A stretch of DNA of 42,131 nucleotides from an uncultured Eubacterium sp. (GCA_910584065.1 CAJTZN010000033.1:1-42131), one strand, 5' to 3'; shown: positions 25,517 to 35,145, counted from the first letter of the stretch. Program-made: numbers and translations. The notes: generated by a model not told the origin, from the sequence alone.

Positions 25517-25678
25517 ATGTTACACCTAACCTTTCTCACCTGCAGACATCTGTGCAAGGCATTTATCGATCTCGTTTATTTTATGCTGCAGCTCTGCATG
25601 TTACACCTAACCTTTCTCACCTGCAGACATCTGTGCAAGGCATTTATCGATCTCGTTTATTTTATGCTGCAGCTCTGC
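25517..25678 (-). repeat. Tandem duplication of the trmK 3' end (2 x 81 bp identical)
   Basis: 25517-25597 and 25598-25678 are identical and adjacent. The right unit is the last 23 codons of trmK, its TAG and 9 bp beyond; the left unit is the copy, in frame, ending with MSAGEKG and TAG. The next gene's TTG start codon lies immediately after the copy. Confidence 0.95.
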
Positions 25679-26335
25679 TCCCGGTTCGGCCTGTGCCTGT
25701 CCCTGGGTAAAATTGTTAAGGATCTCCTCGTATTTTCCCTTCTCTTTACACAAGTAACGTTTTAAAACGGGATCACGTTTTTTCACCAAATATGTACCAT
25801 ACCGATACTGCCACTCCTCTTTCCAGCGCTCACCTTCCTCGGTTTCCCGCCGTCTGGCACATATCGCAAAATAATATTTTCCATCATCGAAACATGCTTT
25901 TTCTTCCACCGCAACAAACCCCTGCCCGATCAAAAACTTTCTCACCTCAGCTAATTCAGACTGCGGTTGTAGAATAAGAGTGTGGACATCCTGCATGACT
26001 GCCGCCCCCTCCCGGAGGATCCGGATCATAAGCGGGCCGCCCATCCCGGCGATCAAAAGCGTATCGACCTCTCCGGGACACAATTTTTCCAGTCCGTCAC
26101 TTTTCCGACACTCGATACGAGAATCCAGTCCCATCTGACATATATGCTCCCTTGCCCTCCGGATTGGCCCCTCGTGGACATCCATCGCGATGACCGTCTG
26201 CGCGATCCCGTGCTGTACGAGCCAGATCGACGCATAGCCGTGGTCGCAGCCAATGTCCGCCACCCGGGCCCCATGCGGGACGAGGGATACATTCATCCGC
26301 AGCCGTTCGGACAGCTTTATTCGCTCTGATATCAT
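25607..26335 (-). CDS. trmK: tRNA (adenine(22)-N(1))-methyltransferase
   Basis: 242 residues. KLSERLRMNVSLVP leads into the SAM motif VADIGCDHGYASIWL, then AMDVHEGP and TLLIAGMGGPLMIRIL, the TrmK (YqfN) signature. The C-terminal ~70 residues form a charged helical extension ending in MSAGEKG. It methylates A22 of tRNA. ATG 26335 overlaps the rpoD stop (TGATG), the usual rpoD-trmK coupling; TTG at 26338 is the other option. The gene's end is duplicated exactly downstream. Confidence 0.93.
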   Translation of the reverse strand: MISERIKLSERLRMNVSLVPHGARVADIGCDHGYASIWLVQHGIAQTVIAMDVHEGPIRRAREHICQMGLDSRIECRKSDGLEKLCPGEVDTLLIAGMGGPLMIRILREGAAVMQDVHTLILQPQSELAEVRKFLIGQGFVAVEEKACFDDGKYYFAICARRRETEEGERWKEEWQYRYGTYLVKKRDPVLKRYLCKEKGKYEEILNNFTQGQAQAEPGAELQHKINEIDKCLAQMSAGEKG

Positions 26336-27462
26336 CAATCCAGATAGTCCTTCAGTTTTCTGCTGCGGCTCGGGTGGCGGAGTTTACGCAGGGCTTTTGC
26401 TTCGATCTGACGGATCCTCTCCCTCGTCACATCAAATTCTTTGCCCACTTCTTCCAGCGTGCGCGCCCGTCCATCGTCCAGTCCGAACCGGAGGCGCAGT
26501 ACTTTTTGTTCCCGCTCGGTCAGCGTATCCAGCACCTCGCTCAATTGTTCACGCAGCAAGGTAAAGGCCGCCGCTTCCGCCGGCACCGGCACATTGTCGT
26601 CCTGGATGAAATCACCGAGGTGGCTGTCCTCTTCCTCACCGATCGGCGTCTCAAGCGAAACAGGCTCCTGTGAGATCTTCTGGATCTCCCTGACGCGCTC
26701 GACCGGAAGCTGCATCTCCTTCGCGATCTCTTCCGGATACGGCTCGCGCCCCAGTTCCTGCAGAAGCTGGCGCTGCACACGGATCAGCTTGTTGATCGTC
26801 TCTACCATATGGACCGGAATACGGATCGTACGCGCCTGGTCCGCGATGGCGCGGGTGATGGCCTGACGGATCCACCAGGTCGCATACGTACTGAATTTAT
26901 AGCCCTTGCGGTAATCAAATTTTTCCACGGCCTTGATCAGTCCGAGATTTCCCTCCTGGATCAGGTCAAGGAACAGCATCCCACGCCCGACATAGCGCTT
27001 GGCGATACTGACAACAAGTCGTAAATTTGCTTCTGCCAGCCTCTTTTTTGCATCGGAATCGCCTTCTTCCATGCGCTTTGCCAGTTCTACCTCTTCATCC
27101 GCAGAAAGGAGGGGCACTTTTCCAATCTCTTTCAGATACATCCGCACCGGATCTTCGATGCTGACGCCGTCGGTCACTGTAAATTCGATATTTTCCAGTT
27201 CTTCTTCCGTCGGCTCATCGTCAACATCCAGTATGATATCGTCATCCGCATCACTGTCCGGCACCATCGCCACAATGCCGTTCTGCTCGAGATAATCCAA
27301 AATCTTTTCGGACTTATCGCCATCCAGGTCAATGTTTTTGAACTGCGTATTGATGTCGCGGAAATCCAGAACCCCGTCCTTTTTCTTTCCCAGTTCCACC
27401 AAGGCATTCAGTGATTCCATAAATTGTGCCTGCTCGTCTACCGTATCCTTATTTTGCTTCAT
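26335..27462 (-). CDS. rpoD: RNA polymerase primary sigma factor
   Basis: 375 residues, the short primary-sigma type. It has region 1.2 (DPVRMYLKEIGKVPLLSADE), region 2 (GRGMLFLDLIQEGNLGLIKA, YKFSTYATWWIRQAITRAIA), region 3 and region 4 (EEVGKEFDVTRERIRQIEAK). It directs polymerase to the -35/-10 promoters listed here. Start chosen: ATG 27462 with GGAGG upstream; the TTG four codons earlier overlaps that site. It follows dnaG and precedes trmK, as in many Clostridia. Confidence 0.97.
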   Translation of the reverse strand: MKQNKDTVDEQAQFMESLNALVELGKKKDGVLDFRDINTQFKNIDLDGDKSEKILDYLEQNGIVAMVPDSDADDDIILDVDDEPTEEELENIEFTVTDGVSIEDPVRMYLKEIGKVPLLSADEEVELAKRMEEGDSDAKKRLAEANLRLVVSIAKRYVGRGMLFLDLIQEGNLGLIKAVEKFDYRKGYKFSTYATWWIRQAITRAIADQARTIRIPVHMVETINKLIRVQRQLLQELGREPYPEEIAKEMQLPVERVREIQKISQEPVSLETPIGEEEDSHLGDFIQDDNVPVPAEAAAFTLLREQLSEVLDTLTEREQKVLRLRFGLDDGRARTLEEVGKEFDVTRERIRQIEAKALRKLRHPSRSRKLKDYLD

Positions 27463-27476
27463 AGCTTCCTCCAATC

Positions 27477-29243
27477 TTACTTCTGAATTGTAATATGCAA
27501 ATGTTCCAGTTTCTTTTTCTCCAGAATGAGATTCTGTAGTTCATTCATATCCGTAACTTCCCTGCTCCTCTTTTCCAAACTGGCTTTCTTGAGCGTCTTC
27601 ACCATCTCATTCAGCGCCTTTTCCCGCTCGGCCTGCGCACTCACCTCTTTGACCTGGCGGTTGAAGATCCCTGCCACCACCGACTGTTCTTCCTTGCTAT
27701 CGAACCGGCTGATGATCGTCGCCGGCGAGATCGCCCCCGTTTCGGCCTGCTCATAAAGCATTGTGGCCACGGACCGGTACGGCTCGTCCACAAAATCTTC
27801 GGGCCCGACCACCTCTTTGAGCGCCGCAAACAGGGAGAGGTCTTCCCCCAGCCATGTCAGAAGTATACCCTGGATCCGTGTGGTTCCATTCTCTTTCGCA
27901 GATTGTTTCTGTGTTTCCCGTTCTTCTCTTCGTTTCTGATACGTCATTCCCGCCATCGCCGCCGCATGATGGCGGACAAGCTGCCTGAAATCGTCCGTGC
28001 GCACCCCGTATTCCCGGCAGAACGCCTCAATATAATTGTTTCGTTCAATCTCCTGCTCAAAGGCTAAACATTTTTTCGCGGCTTCATTCATAAATTTTGT
28101 TTTTTCTGCCGGATCGTCCATATCATACTGCTGCCGCAGAACTCCGATCTCGTAGAAAAAACTGTTTACCGCGCCATCGATCCGCTTTTTAAACTCCTCT
28201 GCCGACAGAGCCTTGATAAATTCATCCGGATCTTTATACGGGCGCATATCAATGACCCGCACGGTGATCCCCGCTTCTTTTAACATCGGAATGGCCCGCA
28301 GCGCCGCTTTTACCCCGGCGCCATCGCTGTCATAACAAAGGTACACCGTATCGGAATACCGCTTGAGAAGACTGCTCTGCTGGCTGGTAAATGCCGTGCC
28401 CAACGAGGCGACCGCGTTTGTAAAACCGGCCTGGTGCAGCGCGATGACATCCATATACCCCTCACAGATAATGATGCCGTGATCCAGTTTCCCGTGCAGG
28501 AAGTTCAGGCCGTACAGATTCCTGCTCTTATCAAAAATAAGTGTTTCTGGCGAATTCAGGTATTTCGGCTTTCCATCGCCCATCACCCGGCCGCCAAAAG
28601 CGATTACTTTATTTGTCTTGTCCATGATCGGAAACATCACGCGGTTCCAGAACTTGTCACCAGCGCCATATTTTTCATGAAAAGTAAATAATCCTGTCTG
28701 GTTTAGTATAGTATCGTCAAAACCTTTCTTTTTCATGTATTGATATAGATCATTACTGTATTTATCTGAATATCCGAGGCCGAACCGCCGGATCGTCTCC
28801 TCCGAAAGCTGCCTGTCGAACAGATACTGCTTTGCCCCTTTTCCCCTGTCCGAATTCAGCTTCGCATAAAAATAATTGGCAGCGAGCTTGTGGATTTCGA
28901 GGATCCGCTCCCTCGTGTCCCGCTGTTTCCGCCCTTCCTCGGAACTGCCCCCCTCCGGCAGCGCCATACCAGCGCGGTCGGCAAGCTGTCCGAGCGCCTC
29001 CTGGAACGTGAGGTTTTCGTACTCCATGAGAAACGTAAATACATTCCCCCCGGCGCCGCACCCGAAACAGTAATACATCTGTTTACTTCCGGAAACGGAA
29101 AAAGAGGGCGACTTTTCATTGTGAAACGGACAGAGCCCGAAAAAATTGCTGCCGCTTTTTTTTAAACTTACATAAGAGGAAATGACATCAACGATATCAC
29201 TGCGCTGCCGCACTTCCTCCACCACATCCTCGCTGTAATACAT
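27477..29243 (-). CDS. dnaG: DNA primase
   Basis: 588 residues. The N-terminal CHC2 zinc finger has C38, H41, C59 and C62 (CPFHNEKSPSF, YYCFGCGAGG). The central domain and TOPRIM core follow, with CEGYMDVIALHQAG and YLCYDSDGAG. The C-terminal helicase-binding region is present. It lays RNA primers at the replication fork. Start chosen: ATG 29243 with AGGAAGG 5 nt upstream; the GTG two codons earlier overlaps. It lies between dgt and rpoD. Confidence 0.96.
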   Translation of the reverse strand: MYYSEDVVEEVRQRSDIVDVISSYVSLKKSGSNFFGLCPFHNEKSPSFSVSGSKQMYYCFGCGAGGNVFTFLMEYENLTFQEALGQLADRAGMALPEGGSSEEGRKQRDTRERILEIHKLAANYFYAKLNSDRGKGAKQYLFDRQLSEETIRRFGLGYSDKYSNDLYQYMKKKGFDDTILNQTGLFTFHEKYGAGDKFWNRVMFPIMDKTNKVIAFGGRVMGDGKPKYLNSPETLIFDKSRNLYGLNFLHGKLDHGIIICEGYMDVIALHQAGFTNAVASLGTAFTSQQSSLLKRYSDTVYLCYDSDGAGVKAALRAIPMLKEAGITVRVIDMRPYKDPDEFIKALSAEEFKKRIDGAVNSFFYEIGVLRQQYDMDDPAEKTKFMNEAAKKCLAFEQEIERNNYIEAFCREYGVRTDDFRQLVRHHAAAMAGMTYQKRREERETQKQSAKENGTTRIQGILLTWLGEDLSLFAALKEVVGPEDFVDEPYRSVATMLYEQAETGAISPATIISRFDSKEEQSVVAGIFNRQVKEVSAQAEREKALNEMVKTLKKASLEKRSREVTDMNELQNLILEKKKLEHLHITIQK

Positions 29244-29306
29244 GTCCACCTTCCTGTCGTTTCCTGCCTGCTGCTGCGCCGCCCTGACGTATCATTAACC
29301 CTGATA

Positions 29307-30317
29307 TCAATAAATCTGCCATGTTGACGGCACCATCAGGTTCTGAAACGTGGTGACGGCAAAATGATCGGTCATGCCCGCGATATAATCACAGACAACA
29401 CGCTCCACCGTTTCCCCCTGTTCCCACACCATCCTCGTATACTCTTCCGGCAGCTGCTCCACATGCTCCATATAATATTCAAACAACTGGCGGATCATGC
29501 GTTCCGCCTTTCCCTCCTGCGCCTTGGCCGCCGAATTGATATAGACGTTTTCAAACATATACTGGCGGAGTTTCCGCAGCGCTTCGCTCGTCTCCTCCGA
29601 CATGATAATATCATCTTTCCCCATACTGTGGATCACGATGTCGTGGATCAGTGTATTCAGCCGTTCCCGCAGCGAATTTCCGAGTACGCTTACGCATTCC
29701 GCCGGCAGATCCTCCTCGCGGATCACCCGCCCGCGCACCGCGTCATCGATATCGGAATTGACATAGGCGATCTTATCGCAGATGCGCACGATCTTTCCCT
29801 CGAGCGTCGCCGGAGATCCCGCCGTCGAATGGTTCAATATGCCGTTTCGCACTTCCTTTGTCAGGTTCAGCCCCACTCCGTTTTTTTCTACCTTTTCCAC
29901 CACGCGCACGCTCTGCCGCTGGTGATGGAACCCATCGGAACAGATGCGGTTCAATTCCCGCTCACCTGCGTGTCCGAACGGCGTGTGCCCGAGGTCATGC
30001 CCGAGCGCAATCGCCTCGGTCAGATCTTCATTGAGCCGCAGTGCTTTCGCTACGGTCCTGGCGTTTTGGGACACTTCTAACGTATGTGTCAGCCTCGTCC
30101 GGTAATGGTCGCCCTCCGGGGCGAGGAATACCTGGGTCTTCCCTTTCAGCCGGCGGAACGTTTTGGAATGCAGGATCCGGTCGCGGTCCCTCTGATAGAT
30201 CGTCCTCAGATCACACGGTTCCTCGTAGACGTCCCTTCCCTCCGAGCTGTCGCTGAACGCGGCATACGGACTGAATATATCGTGCTCCCGCTTTTCAAAT
30301 TCCTCTCGTAACGTCAT
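29307..30317 (-). CDS. dgt: dGTP triphosphohydrolase-like HD-domain protein
   Basis: 336 residues. DRDRILHSKTFRRLKGKTQV, RTRLTHTLEVSQNAR, and LGHDLGHTPFGHAGE give the H...HD...D metal site of the dGTPase family. It hydrolyses dGTP to deoxyguanosine and triphosphate, or acts as a broader dNTPase. The ribosome site GAAAGGA precedes ATG 30317. It starts the dgt-dnaG-rpoD-trmK run, an order common in Clostridia. Confidence 0.94.
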   Translation of the reverse strand: MTLREEFEKREHDIFSPYAAFSDSSEGRDVYEEPCDLRTIYQRDRDRILHSKTFRRLKGKTQVFLAPEGDHYRTRLTHTLEVSQNARTVAKALRLNEDLTEAIALGHDLGHTPFGHAGERELNRICSDGFHHQRQSVRVVEKVEKNGVGLNLTKEVRNGILNHSTAGSPATLEGKIVRICDKIAYVNSDIDDAVRGRVIREEDLPAECVSVLGNSLRERLNTLIHDIVIHSMGKDDIIMSEETSEALRKLRQYMFENVYINSAAKAQEGKAERMIRQLFEYYMEHVEQLPEEYTRMVWEQGETVERVVCDYIAGMTDHFAVTTFQNLMVPSTWQIY

Positions 30318-30398
30318 GTATGTAATCCTTTCCTCTCAAAAGAAATACCTCTACACTTAAACAATTCAACGCGAAAGAGGAATTTCCTTTTTTCTTTA

Positions 30399-30427
30399 TT
30401 GAAATTTTTACATTTTTCGTTTATTAT
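30399..30427 (+). promoter_or_regulatory. Predicted promoter of the DUF4321 gene
   Basis: TTGAAA (30399-30404), a 17-bp spacer and TATTAT (30422-30427) lie about 100 bp upstream of the start, leaving a leader of that length. Confidence 0.6.
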
Positions 30428-30530
30428 GATAAATGTTATGACTAAGGCATGGCATGATACAAAGACCAGGCGGCAGAGCCGCCTATTCACACAGGAAATA
30501 CGCAAGATTTGTGCGAAAGGAGGAAACATT

Positions 30531-30788
30531 ATGGCTAGGACCGGAAAAAATACATGGTCGTTATTCCTGCTCCTTCTGGCAGGGATCGTACTCGGAAGCT
30601 TTATCGCCCAGCTCACCAGCGGCATATCCGCCCTCTCGTGGCTCTCGTTCGGGAGAACCTTCGGACTGGACACACCCCTGACACTGGATCTCGGTGTCCT
30701 GATCCTGACGTTTGGGCTAAAGATCAAGTTTACGATCGCCAGCATCATCGGGATCGTGATCGCCGCCATCATTTACCGTCTGCTGTGA
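30531..30788 (+). CDS. DUF4321 family small membrane protein
   Basis: 85 residues with two hydrophobic segments (SLFLLLLAGIVLGSFIAQL and IASIIGIVIAAIIYRLL) around a central block containing TFGLDTPLTLDLGVLILTFG, the DUF4321 pattern. Function unknown; the family is typical of Clostridia. AAGGAGG lies 8 nt before ATG 30531; a longer reading upstream has no support. Its 3' end overlaps the convergent permease-like gene by 16 bp. Confidence 0.85.
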   Translation: MARTGKNTWSLFLLLLAGIVLGSFIAQLTSGISALSWLSFGRTFGLDTPLTLDLGVLILTFGLKIKFTIASIIGIVIAAIIYRLL

Positions 30789-32812
30789 CACCAAACGCTG
30801 AACCATAATACGGATAGGGCCAGGATAAATGCGGCCGCCTGTTTTCCTATGCCGCCATATCCCTGCCGGAAAAAATGGGAAACATGGATCAGTTTTACTA
30901 CCGCAAAACGGGAAAACATTTCCATCCCCATCAGATACAGGATCGAGGGGAGCAGCGTAAACGAACAGATCAAAATGCCAATTTCCTGGCTGCTGCACCA
31001 GCTCGCAGCCTCCGTGTACAAAAGGGAAAGTACAAGAAACCACAAAAGCCGGACCCCGTAGACGAGCAGGCAGTACGCCCCGATGGAAACAGAACATGGC
31101 AGCTGTTCCATAAAGGACAGGCTTTCTACAGGAGCAGAAAATCCACCCAGCGGATAGGTCTGCCGCACATGATAAAGTTCCATCCCGTTTGCGACCAGCC
31201 AGAACAGGACAGTCAGCGAGACGATCACCGCATATTTTCTCTTTTGCAACCGGTTCCGCCCGTACCGGGCCGTCCGCAGCACATGTTCCATCCCGGATTT
31301 TCTTTCAAATGTGACGATCCCCGCTATGAGCGCTGCCAGACAAAACAGTACGAGCAGCGACGCCTGCATCTCTCTCTCCTCCCCTTTCCTCCCGAGTATA
31401 TATTCATACCCGCTCGGATCGACGAGCCACAATCCCTTTTCCCCATTCTTCTCGATATGATCCATCCGCTCGTGGACGATCCGCAGACCGGCTGCGTAAT
31501 ACCCCGACGCGGGATTGCCCTGTTCGATCAGCATTTCCAGCTGCTCCTCCCTCGCCTGGATTTCTTCCCACACCTGTTCCGTCACCGGACCCTCCCATTG
31601 TTCATAAAAATCCGCCATATACTCTCCCTCGCTCCCAAGTGTGATCTGCTGCGCGGCGGACGCCGGCTGCCACACCTCTCGTATGAGGACGGCCAGAAAA
31701 AATACGATCACAAACAATCCCCGCTGCGGCACAAGCATTTTGTACCATTCCCAACACCGCCCCGGCATGCCGCACAGCGCGGCGCGCAAGCGGCGGAGCG
31801 TATATTCAATCACCCGCTCGACCAGCTGTTTCTGGTAAAACGGCCGCCGCCTGACCGAAAGAAATAAGCAGAGGACGGCCATCACACCAGCCAGCAAAAA
31901 AACGGCCGCGCAGACACACGTCGTCCGTTCCAGCACAAACGGCCCCACCGTATACAAACGGTAGTCCGTGAACAGGGGGCGAAGATCCAGCATCGTCATG
32001 ATATTGATATATTTGAGCAGGCTCCACCGGCTCTGCTCCGGAATCCAGCGGAAAAAGAAATACTCTGCCACGAATAACAGACCGCACACCGTTAAGGCGA
32101 TCTTCTGGTTATGGATCAACAGCAGGAACATCCAGAACAAAAGCACGACGGCAAAAATGCCAAATGCCGAGAGCACAGTCACAAGGAGTACAAACGTAAT
32201 GCCATTGACCGGCAGCATACAGTTCTCTAGCCCCGCTACCAGCTGCACCGGCTGCCACAGGGCCGAATAATTGCCCGTTTTCAGGCAGGCGATGGCGAGC
32301 AGGAGCCACCCGTACAGCATGCTGCCGCCGAGCGCGGCCGCCAGATACAGAAGCAACCTGCGAAGGGCAAGCGGGAATCGTCCGCTTTTCGCGGCATAGA
32401 CGAGCGGGAACAACCCGCTTTTTTCCGTTTCAAACGTAACGAACACGAGCCAAAGGCAAAAGAGCAGCGTCAGATAATGGGGCGTGGAGGCAGTAAACCA
32501 CAGACTGATGCCCTCCGCCCGGTGCGTCGTTCCGCGAACGGATACGAGCCTGCCGTAATCACGCAGCATTTTCTCATCCTCCCGCGCGTGCTCCGCGTGC
32601 CGGAAGATCGGCACATGTTCCCATCCCGCGATCCGCCCACGGATCTCATCCAGCTTTTTGGTAAAATCTACCTTATGTATCTCGTCCGCCTCGCGCGGCA
32701 CGTAACCGCGGATCGAGTCATCATAAAACAGTACGGTATTTACCGCCAAAAACAGCAGCAGCAATATCAAACTTTTTTTATTCCATAAAATCCTTCTCGC
32801 TTCCATCCTCAT
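30773..32812 (-). CDS. Large permease-like membrane protein (ABC-2-type shape)
   Basis: 679 residues with about 12 membrane segments in two halves. Each half has a first helix followed by a long extracytoplasmic segment (for example after VNTVLFYDDSIRG and after LFVIVFFLAVLIREV) and five more helices. This resembles ABC-2 permeases, but no ATPase gene is adjacent. Start chosen: ATG 32812 (MRMEARRILWNKK) with GAGGG upstream; the frame is open further. It overlaps the lipoprotein gene by 35 bp and is the last gene of the sigma-factor operon. Confidence 0.65.
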   Translation of the reverse strand: MRMEARRILWNKKSLILLLLFLAVNTVLFYDDSIRGYVPREADEIHKVDFTKKLDEIRGRIAGWEHVPIFRHAEHAREDEKMLRDYGRLVSVRGTTHRAEGISLWFTASTPHYLTLLFCLWLVFVTFETEKSGLFPLVYAAKSGRFPLALRRLLLYLAAALGGSMLYGWLLLAIACLKTGNYSALWQPVQLVAGLENCMLPVNGITFVLLVTVLSAFGIFAVVLLFWMFLLLIHNQKIALTVCGLLFVAEYFFFRWIPEQSRWSLLKYINIMTMLDLRPLFTDYRLYTVGPFVLERTTCVCAAVFLLAGVMAVLCLFLSVRRRPFYQKQLVERVIEYTLRRLRAALCGMPGRCWEWYKMLVPQRGLFVIVFFLAVLIREVWQPASAAQQITLGSEGEYMADFYEQWEGPVTEQVWEEIQAREEQLEMLIEQGNPASGYYAAGLRIVHERMDHIEKNGEKGLWLVDPSGYEYILGRKGEEREMQASLLVLFCLAALIAGIVTFERKSGMEHVLRTARYGRNRLQKRKYAVIVSLTVLFWLVANGMELYHVRQTYPLGGFSAPVESLSFMEQLPCSVSIGAYCLLVYGVRLLWFLVLSLLYTEAASWCSSQEIGILICSFTLLPSILYLMGMEMFSRFAVVKLIHVSHFFRQGYGGIGKQAAAFILALSVLWFSVWCHSRR

Positions 32813-34061
32813 ACGCATCACCCTCGTTTCCCGCATCATCTGCATCTTCCGAACTTTCCGCATCACCCGCATCTTCTCCCGGCACGGTCAACACTGTTTT
32901 CCACTCGGTTTCTCCCTTCAACATCTGTTCTTTGTCGATGATGGAAACGGTGCGGTTCCCTTCATGGAATCCGATGGCAAAAAGATACGATCCGTCGCCG
33001 TACTCCCAGCTCATCTCCTCCTTCATCGGTATCGCCGCGACTTGATTCCCATCCGCGCCGAACACCTCGATGCCATAATCCTCGAAATTACTTTTTTCCC
33101 GGCATTCGGCCCAATTGCACGTATAAAAATATTCTCCTTCCAGAGCGGAGCACACATGAACCGTCCCGTACTGCGCCAACGCTTTTGTTTCGCCTGATCC
33201 CAGATCAAGGGAGAATAGTTTCCGGCTGTTCGAATCCTGGTAGACCACCTCATTCCCACGCTTGCACAGAAGACTGATGCTCCATTCAAAATGGGGAGCT
33301 GGATCATACAATACGTCCTGCTGCCGGCTTCCATCCCGGATATCGAAAAAATCAGTGTGTACAGGGGCGTCACCATACGGAGTATCGGCTGACGACCCAC
33401 TCACGACCAGGATATTCCCGTAAGCGGTAAGATCTTTGATGCCTGGACAATATCCTTCATAGACAGCCACTTCCGAACAGACCGGCGCCCCTTCCAGATT
33501 TATTTTCTGCACGGCTGTTTTCGTTTTTTTATCTACGCCGCGGTTTATGTCAACGACAAAATAGGCATAGCCCCTGTGAACGCAAAGCTGGAAACCAACG
33601 CCGCCATCCTCTTCCACCGTGGCGATCTGGGCCACCTTTTCCCGCTGGCTGCCATCCTCGCTGACAAACCACAGAAAATACCGGCCGACCTTCTCGATTT
33701 CATCTTTATCCTCCGCAATGTAATATATTTTATGGTCATAGTAATTGATCTCATTGACAAACGATCCCATATACGCGTGGCAGTCCTCTCCCGTATGATC
33801 GCAGTCTGCCTTCCCGCACACGGGGATGGCCTGCTCCATCGAGGGAGCATAATAATACAAACGATCCGACACGAGAAAATAGTATCCGTCTCCCGCTTTT
33901 TGTATCTGGGGCATGGACTGCTGCCCGAGACTGGCCTGATAATCCATGCCCTCCTGGTATTCTTCCCCCAGATTTTCCGTTTCCTGCCTGCCGCAGGCGC
34001 AGAAAAGAAGCAGACTGTATAAACTGAGCAAAATATAAAAAAAAGTTTTTCGCCTACTCAT
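32778..34061 (-). CDS. Predicted lipoprotein with repeat-rich (propeller-like) body
   Basis: 427 residues. The N-terminus MSRRKTFFYILLSLYSLLLF followed by CAC is a lipoprotein-type signal with lipidation on the second Cys. The body has repeated YYF/YYY and DG-type strands (GYYFLVSDRLYYYAP, GYAYFVVDI, GEYFYTCNW) and a Cys-rich motif, CGKADCDHTGEDCHAY. It may be a beta-propeller sensor. The C-terminus is a run of Asp/Glu/Ala. Start chosen: ATG 34061 with GGGAGG upstream. It overlaps the anti-sigma gene by 8 bp. Confidence 0.72.
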   Translation of the reverse strand: MSRRKTFFYILLSLYSLLLFCACGRQETENLGEEYQEGMDYQASLGQQSMPQIQKAGDGYYFLVSDRLYYYAPSMEQAIPVCGKADCDHTGEDCHAYMGSFVNEINYYDHKIYYIAEDKDEIEKVGRYFLWFVSEDGSQREKVAQIATVEEDGGVGFQLCVHRGYAYFVVDINRGVDKKTKTAVQKINLEGAPVCSEVAVYEGYCPGIKDLTAYGNILVVSGSSADTPYGDAPVHTDFFDIRDGSRQQDVLYDPAPHFEWSISLLCKRGNEVVYQDSNSRKLFSLDLGSGETKALAQYGTVHVCSALEGEYFYTCNWAECREKSNFEDYGIEVFGADGNQVAAIPMKEEMSWEYGDGSYLFAIGFHEGNRTVSIIDKEQMLKGETEWKTVLTVPGEDAGDAESSEDADDAGNEGDAYEDGSEKDFME

Positions 34062-35145
34062 CCGTTCCGCCTCCCTTCTCGTCGCCGTGTGGTTGCTGTA
34101 TGGCATCGCCGCCGGGTTCCTTCTCCGCGTTGCTCTGAGTTTTATGTCCAGCGTCCTTCGGGGATTCCTGTCCATTCTCGCCGTCGGGTTCCCTTTCGGC
34201 GTTTTCCACCGGATAAAACTGTCCATTGATCCGTATCCCACTCACCTGGTCCAAATCGACATACTCATAACGGTATGTCTGTTCAAATAGTTCCTCTTCC
34301 GTAGCGGAACCCGAGGAAAGAAAACGGCGGTCGTCGATTTGACTGCCATCCCGGCACACGATTACAAAATCCGGCTCCGCAATATCCTGAATGCGGGCAA
34401 GGATCGGAGAAACCTTTACCTGTGCCAGGCGCGTCCTGCCGTTTGCCTCCTGCGCTTCCAGGCTCCATGTCAGCACCGGCATCTGCGAAATATTGGATAG
34501 CCGAATCATTTTATGTTCGATCTGCTTCCCCTGCAGCTCCAAGTCCTCCTCCTGTTCTATCTGCTCAATATCAATGAAGATCCTGTTGATATTGCGGACT
34601 GCCTCATCGTCGGATGCTTCCAATTCGATATAAAAATATGCCGTCTGTTCCGTCGAATGTGGTTCGTCATACGAGCTGCGCATGGAAGAGGAACCGCCGC
34701 CCGTCCAAAGAGTAAAGCAGATGTTTTCCTCGCGATCAGGATCGAGGGCAAATTTCTGATATCCAGCCGGATTCCGTCCTTTTCCCGAGACATCCGTCAC
34801 GGACAGATAGAAAAAGGCAATCCCCATCTGATCGTCATACCACGCCTTTTCCACGCAAAAGCGGAATCCCCCGGCCTCTACGCTTACGCTCTCCGTGCCA
34901 AAACGACTGTCCAGAATCTCATTTTTTTCTTCCCCCGGCTCCCAGATCCAGGAAAACCCGCCCGCGGCGTAGACGCTGGCCGGAAGTAACAAAAGAAAAA
35001 CGATTGCGGCAGCCACAGCCGCCTTTTTCCGGCGCGACGCTTTCTGCCGGCCCGCCTGTTTCACGATATTTTGCCACACCTCGTCTTTTTTCTCATCCGG
35101 CATCCGGATATCCCCGATCGCTTGTTTCAACTGCTCTTCGTTCAT
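34054..35145 (-). CDS. Predicted anti-sigma factor, DUF4179-like
   Basis: 363 residues. A cytosolic N-terminus (MNEEQLKQAIGDIRMPDEKK) precedes one membrane helix (AAVAAAIVFLLLLPASVYA) and a large extracytoplasmic domain. The tail is rich in E, G, Q and N. The type II topology and its place right after an ECF sigma gene indicate an anti-sigma factor. ATG 35145 overlaps the sigma stop (ATGA), giving coupled translation; AAGGGGG lies 7 nt upstream. An ATG two codons earlier is also possible. Confidence 0.78.
   Translation of the reverse strand: MNEEQLKQAIGDIRMPDEKKDEVWQNIVKQAGRQKASRRKKAAVAAAIVFLLLLPASVYAAGGFSWIWEPGEEKNEILDSRFGTESVSVEAGGFRFCVEKAWYDDQMGIAFFYLSVTDVSGKGRNPAGYQKFALDPDREENICFTLWTGGGSSSMRSSYDEPHSTEQTAYFYIELEASDDEAVRNINRIFIDIEQIEQEEDLELQGKQIEHKMIRLSNISQMPVLTWSLEAQEANGRTRLAQVKVSPILARIQDIAEPDFVIVCRDGSQIDDRRFLSSGSATEEELFEQTYRYEYVDLDQVSGIRINGQFYPVENAEREPDGENGQESPKDAGHKTQSNAEKEPGGDAIQQPHGDEKGGGTDE

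Noticed and set aside
15791..25678. Gene-end copies as insertion-sequence or MITE copies
   Set aside because: Each unit is the sequence of its own neighbouring gene, with no shared ends between sites, so they are local duplications.
30773..32812. Complete ABC transporter
   Set aside because: No Walker A/B or signature-motif ATPase gene lies on either side; only a permease-like protein is present.
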